Both the position numbers and the translations under genes were made by a program. Shown here one piece after another: positions 20,791 through 33,560 of a DNA stretch of 64,000 nucleotides (position 1 is its first letter; each line of letters starts with the position of its first letter). The DNA is from Molanna angustata (Eukaryota; Arthropoda; Insecta; Trichoptera; Molannidae), in NCBI GenBank assembly GCA_963576475.1, contig OY754974.1, positions 11,428,904 to 11,492,903 on the forward strand, read 5' to 3'. The notes below the pieces were generated by a model. The model was not told the DNA's origin. It searched no databases and saw only the letters and a list, made by a program, of their open reading frames with translations.

Positions 20791-21340
20791 CAACGAAAAA
20801 AAAAATCATGTATAATAATGAAAAATAAGGCCTTTTCAGCACGCGGTAATTGTATAGGTCGGTACATAACAAACAAAATAAAGTTCTGAATTTGTATAAA
20901 GCATTTGTATGTATAAATGTTTTGTTTTACGGAATTGTAAAACCGTTAAAAGTTTTGCTAGAAAACAAACCATTTTTTTTTTTAATAAAAGCATTGCATC
21001 AGCTTCGTGTACGTAATTCGAAAAGAGTTTTTCTTTTTGTAAATAACGTAAACTTTTTTTCTTTCGTAATAACTCAGTGATGGTGGTTTACCTTCAAAAC
21101 ACAATCTATTGACGTCAATCCATTGAATTGTAAAGGAATTTATCATTTCCTTGATTTATTCACGGGTTGGATGTTTCAGATTTCAAGTTTGTTATTCAAT
21201 ATAAAAATATAAATTAAATCACAAGTATTAAATAGTATTAATACGAACAGACTACCAAGAGACTACCAACAGACTACCAACTACTAACTACTACCAACTA
21301 CTATCAGACTACCAACAGACTAATGGACTACCCTTGAACA
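20791..21340. other. AT-rich stretch without recognisable gene
   Basis: Nothing supportable except an actacca-rich simple run at 21245-21335 (repeats of agactaccaac). Confidence 0.45.
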
Positions 21341-21412
21341 GATACAAGGCTAAGGCTGGCGCTACAGCCTACATCGGGCTGGAGCGCCATTGCTGATGAT
21401 GATTAAATAGTA
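21341..21412 (+). mobile_element. RTE-type LINE 3' end fragment
   Basis: The sequence aaggctggcgctacagccta, gggctggagcgcc and tgatgatgatt resembles the 3' ends of RTE LINEs and the one at 3185 on the other strand. No coding part remains. Confidence 0.45.
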
Positions 21413-21506
21413 TTAAGGGCAATACTTATATAACTATAGAAAAAAGAAAAGGAAACTCAATGAAAGGCATGAACGATCAATTTATTTTTTATGTAGCTCC
21501 ATATCG

Positions 21507-21703
21507 ACCGCCGTCGCGTCGCACAGTTGGTAAGCTGTTTGGCTTCATGGATTCGATCCCCAGGAGATCAGATATTTATTTCAATTCATTTCTTACGCAA
21601 ATATTGCTTCTCTGGGCTGGAAACACTGGTTAGTTGGAAAAATTGCTATATGGCAATAAAATCGCGCAGGGTACATGAAAGTGTTTATTATATTATTATT
21701 ATT
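21507..21703 (+). mobile_element. tRNA-derived SINE, family 2, copy 1
   Basis: The head cgcgtcgcacagttggtaag contains an A box-like segment and the B box GATTCGATCCC follows. The body attgcttctctgggctggaa and tatggcaataaaatcgcgc matches the copy at 24090-24296. It ends in (ATT)n and may be flanked by atatcg (21501 and 21704). The family's 3' part resembles the tail of the LINE fragments at 4.3, 44.3 and 59.1 kb. Confidence 0.7.
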
Positions 21704-21808
21704 ATATCGCTCGTCTATCTTTGTAACTCAGCTCTGAATTATTGAGCACTTCAAAAAGCTGTTTCAGGTCTACCTTCCGAAAGACCCTCATATTGGTAGC
21801 CCCAATAT

Positions 21809-22411
21809 TCAAGCACCTAGATTCCACTTGTGTCTTGGTGTGTGTATGTGGCTCCTATCATGGGACATGACAATAGGTGCACGTTGTTCTGTCTGGCGCC
21901 ACACTCGCAAGTTCCTTCTTTTGTAACACCATCTCTTTTGGTCACTGTAACAGCAGGAGATACCCGTTCTGAACCTATCGAGCGCTCTCCATGATGGATA
22001 ATGCAGGTTATGATCCACTGACACGTCCTCCGTGGGTGGCAACTGTGTGGGTTTGACACAATCACGCCACAGTGACAGCACAGCGCAGTCGGGCAGGTCA
22101 ACTATAGGGGCGGTCATCTCCAAGAAGCTTCTTTTAGACTTGAGTTTGCACTGATGCGACTGTGAGCCACGCATTGGGTGACTCGGGTCAGTTTGTCTAT
22201 AACGGCTATGTATGCGGCTATGTATACTTTTCAGTATTATCTTTTCAATTATAAGTCTTAGACATAGGATTGCGTCTATTGTGCCTGTCCCTCTTCTAAA
22301 GCCAAATTGATCTTTCGACAGTGCGTTCTTAGTCTTTGTTTTTGCTCTTTTTATAAAAACATTTGTGTCAAGTGATGAGATATTAGGCTTAATGTTCTGT
22401 GTTGCTCGCAT
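21809..22411 (-). pseudogene. composite LINE fragments (RT motif plus C-terminal Zn motif)
   Basis: The minus-strand frame begins with an RT motif (LSKDQFGFRRGTGTIDAI) and then changes to unrelated sequence. A C-terminal LINE segment follows: LRTGIS in one frame and PAVTVTKRDGVTKEGTCECG with HLLSCPMIG in another, so there is at least one frameshift near 21960. The CxCG...HLLxCP motif matches the family at 24.5 kb. The two parts are probably different LINE relics laid side by side. Confidence 0.65.
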
Positions 22412-22414
22412 CTA

Positions 22415-22880
22415 ACTGTACTGGGTTTCTTTGTTTTAGTATTTTTATTGGAAGTCTCTACGTATTTCTCTCATATTATAAATTTTGCAGACAAGTTTGT
22501 AAAGTATATCAATTGTACCATTGCCTGAGCATTAAAGAAGTTCCGATGGAATATTGTCGATCCCCGGCGCTTTTTTATTCCTTCTTTGTTATTTTTTCAT
22601 AATGCCCATACCCAAACACAATTGTTTTAAAATCAAATAAAGAAAAAAAGATTGTTTAAAAATGCATAATCTCCTCTAAAACAATACAAATGGTACTTAA
22701 ACCACACTTTGTAATATGTGAAAAAAAAACTTGTATCTCTGAATACAATATGTTTTTTTTATCATATATCAGGTCCAATGAGTTTTCAAACTTAAAAATT
22801 TAATGAAATAGGTCCAATTTCGACCTGTGCGTGACAACTATTTATATAAATTTTCAATTCATTAAGAAATTTTTAGTATC
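22415..22880. other. AT-rich stretch without recognisable gene
   Basis: No supportable coding region or repeat. Confidence 0.4.
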
Positions 22881-22884
22881 AACT

Positions 22885-23265
22885 TATTACTTGAATCCAG
22901 AGCTGATACGGTCCATAGCAAACAAATTCTGCGCACCAGCGAAATGAAAATACTGCGATGCATAGCTGGCATAAGTCTTCGTGATAGAGTCAGAAATACA
23001 GAGATCCGAAAAATCTGCGAAGCTGAGGACATCGTAAGATGGGGGCGCCAAAACAGAAGGTACTGGGACGAATAAGTCAGCCGCATGTCCGAAGATAGGA
23101 TCCTAAAGATAGCCCGAGACTACGTACCGGAGAGGTCTAGACCACGAGGACGCCTACCAAAAAGATGGCGAGATAATTGGCAGGACAGATCACAGGAGGC
23201 TGAAAATGCAGCATAAACAGGCCCTGTGCCTAATGAAAGAACAAGAAGAAAAAGAAGAACTTATT
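22885..23265 (+). pseudogene. RTE-clade LINE C-terminal fragment with tail
   Basis: The plus frame reads TSEMKILRCIAGISLRDRVR, CEAEDIVRWGRQNRRYW, a stop, VSRMSEDRILKIARDYVPER and GRLPKRWRDNW. This is the RTE reverse-transcriptase C-terminus. It ends with an aaacaggccctgtgcctaat motif and an (AAGAAG)n tail, both normal for this clade. At least one in-frame stop, no catalytic domain. Confidence 0.8.
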
Positions 23266-23269
23266 ACTT

Positions 23270-24080
23270 TTGACTTTAAGAAAATATCTACGTATATTGG
23301 AAGGTACCTATAAAAAGCTCTTTTGAGGAATTTAAAAAAATAAAATCTTCCCCCAGTAATTTGAGCAAATAACAGACGATATCTGGTGTGACAACAATGA
23401 ACGAATGACAACTTTGATATCGGTAGATAGATACTTAGGCTTTTTAAAAACCTTGGTACCTCTGTCGCCGGATCCAGCAGCCAGTGTGTTTTCATCAACA
23501 ACCAAAGTGACATCTATTTTTGGAACATTCGAGTTTTGCAATTTTAATTTCAAAATTTTTAAACGTTCCAGACAGACCTAAAATGTATAACGAATTTTCG
23601 CAAAATATCCGGAATATTCATAGATAATGACAGAAATTTAAATAAGTCAGTTTAAAATTGTATATCAAAATTCATTGATGTATTAAATATCTCTCTCAAA
23701 TCGTGTGTCTACTTTACATACAATGAAATGAAATTATTTGCATACTAGAATTTTACAAGAATTTCATAGTCTCTATATCACGGCATTAATTTCAAATTTT
23801 ATGAAATCTCACAGGTATCGAGAATCCAGTTTTTTTCTTTCCCATATGTTAATTTTTTTTTTGTATGGGTTATTTAGATTCTAGATGAATAATTGTTATT
23901 TTAAATACTTATCGATATGCTGAATGGCATCATACGATTGTCACACAGAAAAAAATAACAAAAAGTGTTATAATTATAATGAACACTTCCTTGCACCCTG
24001 CGCAAGGAAGAACCTTTGCCTCCAGTACACTCTCAAATTTACAAATTTATTAATTAATGCTTGCTTTTCACACCATTTAA
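23270..24080. other. AT-rich stretch without recognisable gene
   Basis: No supportable gene. A short duplication (atgaacacttccttg) occurs at about 23977 and again at 24097, the second inside a SINE. Confidence 0.4.
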
Positions 24081-24089
24081 TCCTAATAA

Positions 24090-24296
24090 TAATTATGAAC
24101 ACTTCCTTGTGTGTTCAAGTGGCGAGTTTATTGCCGTATGGAAATTTCTTCTAACTAATCAGTGTTTCCATCCCAGAGACGCAATATTTGCGTGATAAAT
24201 GAATTTAAATAAATTTCTCCTCTGCTGGGAATCGAACCCAGGACGCCCGCACAGAAACCGAACGGCTTACCAACTGTGCCACGGCAGTCGGCTGCT
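24090..24296 (-). mobile_element. tRNA-derived SINE, family 2, copy 2
   Basis: The minus strand reads gccgtggcacagttggtaag (A-box region) and GGTTCGATTCCC (B box), then the same body as the copy at 21507, including tctgggatggaaacactg and cggcaataaactcgcc. Ends were not resolved to the base. Confidence 0.75.
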
Positions 24297-24349
24297 AACT
24301 TTTTTTAAAGAAAAATATGTCCTTGCAACAAATAGGTACGCATCATACA

Positions 24350-24490
24350 TTTATATACACCCCCTAAATAAAGTATACCTAAACGTTTGTGCTATAGGCG
24401 AACGAAATCTGTCGTGGCAGGATTCGAACTTGCGACTACTGGATTACAATCCCATCCCATACCCATCACACTTCATTCAATTCAAATTGA
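24350..24490 (-). mobile_element. third tRNA-like SINE head
   Basis: On the minus strand gatgggattgtaatccagta followed by the B box AAGTTCGAATCCTGCC and cacgacagatttcg. It is a tRNA-derived sequence distinct from the two other SINE families here. It has no convincing acceptor stem, so I treat it as a SINE relic, not a tRNA gene. Confidence 0.5.
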
Positions 24491-24538
24491 AAATTCTCTG
24501 AATGCTAAGTACTTACTTACTTTACGTGTCTGGCTGGT

Positions 24539-25797
24539 TCAAACCCTGCCACTCCAATATGCGGCGACTGCTATCGCTTTGTCGTTTGCCATAATTATGT
24601 CACCAGGGGTGCATCCTTCCCCCATTAGTGGACATATCAGAAGGTGACTCTCATCCTGGGTTACGCCGCAGTCACATAGAGTGTCATCTTCAGAGAGGTA
24701 CCCCCACCTTGCGAGGTTCACTCTACATCGTGTGACACCGACCCTTAATCTGTTAGAGGGTAGTCCATATACAGTAGGGTAGGTCTTCTCCTATTGGGGT
24801 ACCCTCACGTGGATGCATCCACAGCCCCGCTCCAAGGTCCTGTTTCCACAGATCCTCTCTCCTTTTTTGTGAATTTTCAATCGGGGAGGTGCTTTTAATG
24901 AAGCTATTTCTGGATTTCAAACGTGTGGCTGTTGGTTGGTGGTGATATTAGAGGGTGCCTACGATCATGAGTTTGTTTGTACCTCTCTGCATCTGCAGCT
25001 GTCCTTCGTCGAGTGTGGGGTGGAGCGATTCCGACAATTGGATATAATTTCCCAGTTGGCGTTGGCATCCTGATATTGTTCGTGCCATTTCATTTATTGC
25101 TATGTCCACTTGTTTTGAGTGAGCAGATTTTTGCCAAACCGGACACGCATATTCCACAGCAGACAGACACAAACCCTGCGCTGAAGCTCTAAGTATTGAC
25201 GGTCTTGCCCCCCATGTAGTCCCTGTCAGTTTTCGTATAATGTTGTTTCTTGCACATACTTTCTGCTTTGTGTTCATACAGTGCTCCTTATATGTCAGTG
25301 CTCTATCTAAGGCAACCCCTAGATATTTTGGTTTATTGCAATGTTTCACTGTTTCTCCCATCCATTTCACGTTCAGCTCTCTGGAGGCATCTCTATTTCT
25401 CAGGTGAAAAGCACAAAGTTGTGTCTTTCCTGGGTTTGGTTTGAGATTATTTTCCATATAGTAGTCTCCAAGTGTCTGTAGTGATTTAGACAGATTTTCT
25501 ACAACCATCCGGAAAGTGTTCTCTTGAGAGGCTACAGCAGTGTCATCAGCATATATAAACTGTTTAGTGTTTAAGCCATTAGTGGGTTGGTCGTTGGTGT
25601 AAATATTATACAGAATGGGTGCGAGTACGCTTCCCTGGGGTAGTCCTTTCTTTTGGGATCTCCACCTGCTGTTTCTTCCCTGTAGGGTGACATAAAATCT
25701 TCTATTGGTGAGAAGCAGGGCAATAGTCTGAATGAGTCTGTAGTCCTTTGTTTGATTGTAAATCTTCTTGAGGAGTTTATTAATGCTAAGTAAACAC
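24539..25797 (-). pseudogene. LINE reverse-transcriptase fragment (YADD present), 5'-truncated
   Basis: Minus-strand coding from about 25797: LLKKIYNQTKDYRLIQTIAL, GLPQGSVLAPILYNIY (RT motif), FIYADDTAVA (catalytic YADD), then NLKPNPGKTQL, PKYLGVALDR, RKLTGTTWGA and EYACPVWQKS, stopping at 24948. After a break with stops, a second frame (24721-24539) gives ARWGYLSEDDTLCDCG and HLLICPLMGEG, the C-terminal CxCG...HLLxCP motif. EN and the RT N-terminal half are missing and the middle is frameshifted, so it is dead. It resembles the tail at 21.8 kb. Confidence 0.85.
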
Positions 25798-25799
25798 TA

Positions 25800-26385
25800 A
25801 AAGAAAATTTAGTTTGTTATTGAAAAATTTCACGATACGTCTAATTATTCATAAATCTTTACATGTCATGTTCTAAATATAAATTTAATATAGGAAAGTA
25901 GGTATCTACTAACCCACTTTAAAACATGTATGTAGGTATGTGTAATGTTATATAAGTACCCTTATTAAACTAATATTACGAATATATCTGAATACTGAGT
26001 AATCCTTATTTATCTGTTATAATTATTTTATAATTTAGCTTATATTACTGACTAGGCATTCAAGAATACTTGTTCTAAAATTAGAATTCAAAATTATATT
26101 GTACCTACCTATTAAAAGGTGTTTTATATTTTGTGGGAACCTCTATAAATTGAAATTACAGTACTCAGTAAACTTTATCATGCAAATTCAGAAATATGTA
26201 TTTACGTACACTTAAGAAAGTAATAATAAAAATGTTCACCAGATAAATAATGTCTTAAAACAGGAATTATTTCAATTTAGGCAAAGTTAAATATTGGAAC
26301 AAAAAACGTAGCACTAAGAAGAGGCGAATTCATTGAAAAACAAATAAATTTACAATGATCGTGTAAATTTAAACAAAAATGTATT
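25800..26385. other. AT-rich stretch without recognisable gene
   Basis: No supportable coding region. Scattered aggtaggtac-type short motifs. Confidence 0.4.
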
Positions 26386-26389
26386 ATTA

Positions 26390-26999
26390 AATTAAGAAGC
26401 ACTCATATAGAAGAGCAAACAAATCCGAGTCTATTTGATAAAGAAATGCTCATGTACATGTACAAACAAATCCGAAAATATTAAATTTAGAAGTACTCAT
26501 ATTGAAGAACAAACAAATCAGAGCCCTATTTAATTAAGGAATGCTCATGTAGAAATACAAACAAAATCCGAGTATATTTAATTAAGAAGCACTCATGTAG
26601 AAGTACAAACAGATCTGAGTATATTTAATTAAGAATCACTCATGTAGAAGTACAAACAGATCTGAGTATATTTAATTAAGAAGCACTCATGTAGAAGTAC
26701 AAACAGATCTGAGTATATTTAATTAAGAAGCACTCATGTAGAAGTACAAACAGATCTGAGTATATTTAATTAAGAATCACTCATGTAGAAGTACAAACAG
26801 ATCTGAGTATATTTAATTAAGAAGCACTCATGTAGAAGTACAAACAGATCTGAGTATATTTAATTAAGAAGCACTCATGTAGAAGTACAAACAGATCTGA
26901 GTATATTTAATTAAGAAGCACTCATGTAGAAGTACAAACAGATCATGTTAAGAAACATTCACGTAGAACTATAAATAAAACCGAGTCTATTTAATTAAT
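26390..26999 (+). repeat. 47-bp minisatellite, about 12-13 units
   Basis: The unit contains aagcactcatgtagaagtac and aaacagatctgagtatattt. Starts of actcatgtag at 26591 and 26638 give a 47-bp period. The central eight or so units (about 26580-26945) are nearly identical, and the outer units at both ends are diverged, the usual pattern when unequal exchange homogenises the middle. No spacers, so not CRISPR. Confidence 0.85.
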
Positions 27000-27183
27000 T
27001 TAATATGTGGACTGTTTTTCTTCTTTTCAAAGTGTATTTTACACACTCATTAGTACCTACCTACCTACATCTCTTTTGGAATTATTATAATTAAATAATC
27101 AGGATTTTATAAATTAATATATTACTTTTGATGAAAGATATGAGTACAAGAGAGTGCCTACAAAGACCTTTTTGTCATTTCAT

Positions 27184-27378
27184 TTATTCCTTTGTGCATA
27201 TGTAGTGCTTATGCGAATTGAATGTATTTTCTGGAAACCGTCTCTCGAATGCGATGTCGATAAATTTCTGCGCTATGAATTTTTTTGTCATATCCTCTCT
27301 GACTTCATTTGTAATTTGCACGGGCGTCTTTGACACCTGAGAGTAAATTAGTTGCGCAGTTGCCTTAATATTAGAAAC
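27184..27378 (-). CDS. candidate last exon of an opposite-strand host gene
   Basis: On the minus strand, cctaattttttacctttgcag is a good polypyrimidine tract and acceptor, with a ctaat branch-like motif. The following 195 bases are open and end in a stop: VSNIKATAQLIYSQVSKTPV, QITNEVREDMTKKFIAQKF, ERRFPENTF, CTKE. Base use is more balanced than in the flanks. The stop TAA sits inside an AATAAA. Upstream exons would lie at higher coordinates and I could not find them. If real, this is a gene nested in the intron of the Cys-rich gene. The family is not recognised, and a degraded element or chance frame is still possible. Confidence 0.4.
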   Translation of the reverse strand, partial: VSNIKATAQLIYSQVSKTPVQITNEVREDMTKKFIAQKFIDIAFERRFPENTFNSHKHYICTKE

Positions 27379-27473
27379 CTGCAAAGGTAAAAAATTAGGT
27401 CAAGATTTGGATGTACACACACATATAATATGCATGTAGTACAAACAAATTCAATCCACGCAATCAATATTTA

Positions 27474-27600
27474 TTTATTTTCTTTGGGAAGCTACAGCTT
27501 ATTTACAGTTCAAAAAAAGCATTCCATCAACATAATATAAAAAATAAATAACAGTTTACACGCCAAAAAATAATTCATACACACACCTTCATACACACCC

Positions 27601-27663
<63 letters not shown>

Positions 27664-28024
27664 CACACACACACACACACACACATACACACCATCACAC
27701 ACACATACACGCACACACATACATATATACACACATATACAACAACTAGGGAAGGGAAGAGAAAGGAGAGAAGAGATACTAGGAGGACAGGACAGAGGTA
27801 TATTGGTTGCGCATCACCTTCAGAACATCATGTCTAAATCTATAATATTTCGCGTTGAATATGTCTATCTCAGCTGAGAATGTATTGTTATATTGGCTGC
27901 AATGCGTGTAATTGTGGAATTTTTCCTGATATTCGTTCTGCTTGTTGGAACATGAAGTAATTGAGGTCTGCGAACCATTCTATCTGGAACTAGGCGAGTC
28001 TATGGCGTTGTTCAGTCTATGACG
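27474..28024 (-). pseudogene. LINE-T copy 2, 3' end, inverted relative to copy 1
   Basis: Reverse complement of the 1624-2135 sequence: tttctttgggaagctacagc at the 3' end, then a long CA/CT-interrupted microsatellite (27590-27730) where copy 1 has its TG tract. The gaagggaagagaaaggagag stretch and the C-terminal coding relic (the counterpart of copy 1's ORF) follow. About 27 bases of coding present in copy 1 (the region of ELLNLVGIH) are deleted here. No (AAAT) expansion. Confidence 0.8.
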
Positions 28025-29600
28025 AATATTTTAAAACAAATTGTTAAACTCCGAAAATATTAAATACATATAATTTCAAGGCTTGTATTTTTAAGTGAAA
28101 TCATAATAGCGAATTTCGTTTCAAAACTTTACAACTAATAATTTCTAAAAATGTTTGCATCGTGTCAAATGGCAATAAAAAGGGTCATTGAATCTCAATT
28201 CGACCTTTGATTTTACGCTGTTCACATGGGTGAGGCAGATGAATTCATGTCACCCAAAATAATAATAATAAAATAACATTGTAATTTAATGTCTTCAATA
28301 ACCCTTAAATAATGTCTAGTTTTGCTGTTGTCATTCCTGCGATAAAACATGGACGATTACGTTTAAATCACTGTGAATTAATGGTTATTTTGCATAACAC
28401 GCACACGGGAGTATTATGACACAAATAAAACATTATAATGTCATAAATTTTGATATTTATTTATCTTTATAATGTTTTTTCTCTCTCAAAAATTAAGATA
28501 TTATGACTCTCCACTATTCCATAGCATGCAATGGAGAGTAAAAATAGGTACGTTGGTATCAGTCGCCCCCTTAATGATAAATTAAAAGAAAAAAACTTGA
28601 TAAATGCCATTGTTTGGAAAATAAATGCTCTGGATCCAGCGAATTTTGCTAAATCCACCTAGCCGAAAAATATGCTGGTTCCAGCAACCCAATAATCCAG
28701 CTATATAATAATGATTACTAATATTCTCATCTTTCAATATTTCATTCAAATAGTTGGGCCATTTCAAATAACTATGAGTTTGAATACATTTCAAAGCTTT
28801 GATATTCCAAACATACCAATGGATAATCGTCGATTATATGTTCAACTCTGGTATTAAGTAATATATTTAGGCTGTTGAGTTCAAACGAAGGTTTAAATTT
28901 ATACCATTTCCTTAACAATATGGTGTTGTGAGATTGGTAACTAATTAAATATTTGATGAAATGATATCAGTAAAATTTTGATTAGCTATTTTATTTTCTA
29001 TTTATGTCTGTCGCTTCATGATATAACTCCATAATAAGATACAATTTTTGATGAATAAAAATATTTCAGTTTTATTTTAATGGTCGTTCCGACGACGCGT
29101 CGACGCGACGTTCGGCATAGAGCAATACATCTGAAGTCGGGTTAGCGCACTAAATTTAATAGAATGAAAAACGAAATAAAATCATCAAATTTTTTACATT
29201 TTTTTAGTCAATGTTAAATAATGGGTCATTGCAATAAACATCCATTAAACATTGTTGGATATAGAGAGAAGGGAATATTGCACCTAACTGGTGGGGAATT
29301 TCTTCCTTCGTCTGGAAGGTCTTCACGAAAGGCACTCACTATAACTCTAGTATCACAACAAAAAATATTGGTGAAAGACACACCACTTCCAAACACGGTT
29401 TGGGTGTGTTAAAGAGGGCGCACGGCGCGTAGTATTAATAGATCAACACGAAAGGTATCGATCTTATTTACTTCTTCAACTGTCAGTGATGTCACGACGA
29501 TGAGTTGTAGACGATTGTATAAACAGCTGACTACTCATGTAGGCAGCATTATTTTTGGGAGAGAAAAGGTTGGGAGTGTTGCCACATTTACCGAACAATC
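28025..29600. other. mostly featureless stretch, with a solo foldback end
   Basis: No gene recognised. Near 29090-29115 there is an isolated GC-rich palindromic stretch (cgacgcgtcgacgcgacg), unusual in this AT-rich setting. A solo foldback end at about 28541-28570 is listed separately. Confidence 0.4.
28541..28570. mobile_element. solo end of the TTAA foldback family
   Basis: The sequence aaaaataggtacgttgg, then cagtcgccccc, followed by TTAA at 28571-28574, matches the right ends at 4930 and 43038. No partner end was found nearby, so only one arm remains. Confidence 0.6.
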
Positions 29601-29639
29601 ATGCATAGGTTTAAGTGTATCAATTTTGAAAAAAAAAAA

Positions 29640-29960
29640 TAATATCTCAATGGAGACGAAGAAAAATATTATAAGAGAACCGAGAATTCGAGGCACCTAC
29701 AGGGCTTACGACCTGTCGTTGGCTTTGTGATCATTTTATAACTTTCACCAATTATTAATGCTTTTTATTGAGGTCCTTATCAATCCTATTTTTTAAAGTT
29801 CTATATATGTCATCTAAATCCTTAAATTTGAGAGAAAGTTGAAAAAAATATCACCTTCTATGAAGTAACGAATGAACTTTTTTTGTAAAGTCATCTATTG
29901 AGAAATTGGTATATAATAATGAAAGCAACAGTCCTTATATATTTTCTTCATCATATAACG
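29640..29960 (+). mobile_element. palindromic element P, partial copy
   Basis: Contains atctcaatggagacgaag, gaattcgaggcacctacagg, gcttacgacctgtcg and then the interior found at 57620-57840 (tctatatat, catctattgagaaattg). The left arm and interior are present but the right arm is absent. No coding capacity. Confidence 0.6.
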
Positions 29961-30020
29961 GCGTAATAAAAATAATATTATTGTGTATTTATTGCAAATA
30001 AGATTAATGAATATTTTTAA

Positions 30021-30994
30021 TCCAACTGTCAATTTGTTCAAGAAAATTTATTTCTCTTAACATATCGACAAGTATCAAGCCATGATACAAGCCATGGTTT
30101 ATATTTTGAAGACGAATAACACCAACCTAACGGCTTCGTATAATATATGTTCTATATAAATGAATTTACTCAGAATTCGGACTAGAACATTTAGTGTCTG
30201 TGTGTGGCTGTGTGCCTGTGTGCCTGTGTCTGTGTGCCTGTGTCTGTGTGTCACCCCCCCTTATATCTTCTGATTCACTCAGTGCACAGAGCCTAAAATT
30301 TCAGAATACATATATAGAAAGTTAAAAGCCCATAAAACTTTTATATTCACAATTTAAATTTTTTGTTTGAGTCAGGAGATATCAACTTTTGAATTTTTAC
30401 TTTATTTTTCCATATATCTCAAAAACCATAAAAGCTAGAATGCTGAAAATTGGTATAAATAAAAACCAATAAAAACATCAAATTTTCGGAGTCTCTCAAA
30501 CATTTTTTACTAAGTAAAACATTTTTTTTTATTAATTTACGTTTTAAACTGCCTATATTTTCAAAGTTTAAAAAAAAACGAAAAAAATCCGAAACACCCC
30601 AACTAGATAATTTAATTTTGTATAAAAAATATGAACAGTGTAGAAGTACATCTCAAACAATTTTTATAAAAATTGAATTTAGTGACAACATCGTTTCATA
30701 CAATTTGTATGGCAGTAAAAACTACTCAAAATCTCATTCAATAGTTTGAAACCTCCTTAATCTTTTAACAAACACCATGCTGTTTTCATATTCTGGGTAG
30801 GAAAAAATGACTGACCTCCACACTATCCTATCCTGACATACATACGCACATGTTTTATATAGAAAACAAAATATCTCAAAATATTTATAAATTTGTGTTT
30901 AAATGTTTATATGATATTATAGTTTGGTACGTATTCTTCAATTATACATACTATCGCCATCGACAGTTGGATCTCATGTGTTACATGCAAATAG
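30021..30994 (+). mobile_element. Hel-1 copy H, diverged
   Basis: Starts TCCAACTGTCAATTTG and ends ttacatgcaaATAG, where the terminal CTAG has mutated to ATAG. The interior matches Hel-1 with more substitutions and a shorter TG/CTG tract than copies A-D, so it is an older insertion. Flanked by A and T. Confidence 0.7.
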
Positions 30995-31410
30995 TGATAG
31001 AATTTCAAACTAAGTAAGACTTCGAGAGGATCATAAAGAGGTATAATTTGATCTGTGATCACAAAATAGAATTCGGAGATTTGTGAGAAGCCTATTTGAA
31101 GTATAAATATTTATACCTAAATGTGTTCTATTATACATAGGGTTATCTAGGAATGAGAGACAGCTTTCATCCCACACATACCAATATGAGAACCAAAGGG
31201 TAATTAAAAGATAACACAAGGCACTTGTGCCATAAAGGTCTCTCATTACGATCAACGGAGCAAATTGACAGAGTAATCACCAATTACTTGGGTTGTTTTC
31301 GACAAGATACAGCAGCATTACCTATTAGAAGTTTTCCAGTGAGATATAATTTTCTTATAGAGCAAATTTTTATGTGGAAAAAGAAATAAGTGACTATATG
31401 TATACTTTAA
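30995..31410. other. stretch between two Hel-1 copies, nothing recognised
   Basis: No supportable gene; frames are short and interrupted. Confidence 0.4.
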
Positions 31411-32455
<1,045 letters not shown>

Positions 32456-32534
32456 TTATATATTAAAGTATACAATTATATACTGTTATATACAATTATT
32501 GTAAGAATTATCAGAGCCATTCTTTAGTTCTTTG

Positions 32535-32805
32535 AGCACAAACCGTAGAAAGAAGAAAAAAATGTGTCGGTACACAATTGCAGAAAGAAGAAAAAACTGT
32601 GTAGGTACACAATTGCAGAAAGAAGAAAAAAATGTGTAGGTACACAATTGCAGAAAGAAGAAAAAAATGTGTAGGTACACAATTGCAGAAAGTAGAAAAA
32701 AATGTGTAGGTACACAATTGCAGAAAGAAGAAAAAAACTGTGTAGGTACACAATTGCAGAAAGAAGAAAAAAATGTGTAGGTACACAATTGCAGAAAGAA
32801 GAAAA
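32535..32805 (+). repeat. 35-bp minisatellite, about 8 units
   Basis: The unit is gtaggtacacaattgcagaa plus agaagaaaaaaatgt with one or two A-run length changes. Because the unit length is close to but not always a multiple of three, all three minus frames stay open and give false proteins (YLHIFFFFLQLC repeats). Confidence 0.9.
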
Positions 32806-32998
32806 TATCATTGTTTATTTTTTTAAATAACTACAGAGTTGAGTTTATTTTTTGTGAAATGTTTAGAAATATTTTTTGAGACATCTCTGGTATCTTTCCA
32901 AGTATCACGGTACCTTCAAAGATATCGACTATAATAGACGATCATGTTTTTATAGCTATTCTATTAAGTGTAGGTACATATTGTTTATTTATATTAAA

Positions 32999-33560
32999 CT
33001 AGCGGACCCAACGTTTTGACAGACGTTGTCCTGTCCAAACGTTGGTTTGCCTCCTACTAGGGGATTCAGCTAAAATAAGAATAATCACACAGCATCATGG
33101 CATATCCCACAAATTGGGGTAACCATAATATTCTGAAAAGGTGTTGAACTATGTAAGATGTAATTTTGCCTGTTGTATTTCCCGTCTCTTACAGGACACT
33201 AGAAAATGATGATAGAAAAAAACATCACAATTGATCCAGTCGTTAAGGAGATATGAGAAGAAATATATTAAAAGATGTTAATCCTGTTCCGCATTTTATT
33301 GTACATATATCCCAAAAGATATACAATTTGAATAACATCATTTTTTGACATTTTTTTTTACAATTCTTACTTCGACTTTTATAATTTTTGCTTCGAATTA
33401 TGAATGTAAACTATCCAAGAATCCACTCAAATACACACGGAAAATTTCATCAAAACAGTCCAGCCGTATAGGAGTTCAGTGACATACACGCTTATTTTTT
33501 AATTTTATTTTACAATTCTTTGGGAGACCAATTTGGGAGATCCATTACAGTTTTTCAATT
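32999..33560 (-). mobile_element. Helitron-like 3' end of a widespread insect repeat (Hel-3)
   Basis: Read on the minus strand, the end is CAACGT-loop-ACGTTG (6-bp hairpin), then GGTCCG, CTAG, T, the layout of a canonical Helitron 3' terminus. On the plus strand the right part has aaaatttcatcaaaacagtccagccgt-type sequence that I know from dispersed repeats in many insect genomes. The 5' end was not located and no coding sequence is present. Confidence 0.5.

Noticed and set aside
23190..23553. 107- and 73-codon minus frames
   Set aside because: They overlap a plus-strand RTE tail or AT-rich DNA and show no domain, splice signal or codon bias.
28467..28794. Minus frames of 63-70 codons near the solo foldback end
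   Set aside because: They cross the foldback terminus and have no recognisable motif or splice structure.
32486..32811. Three overlapping minus-strand frames of 91-100 codons
   Set aside because: All three frames of the 35-bp minisatellite are open; none has coding character.
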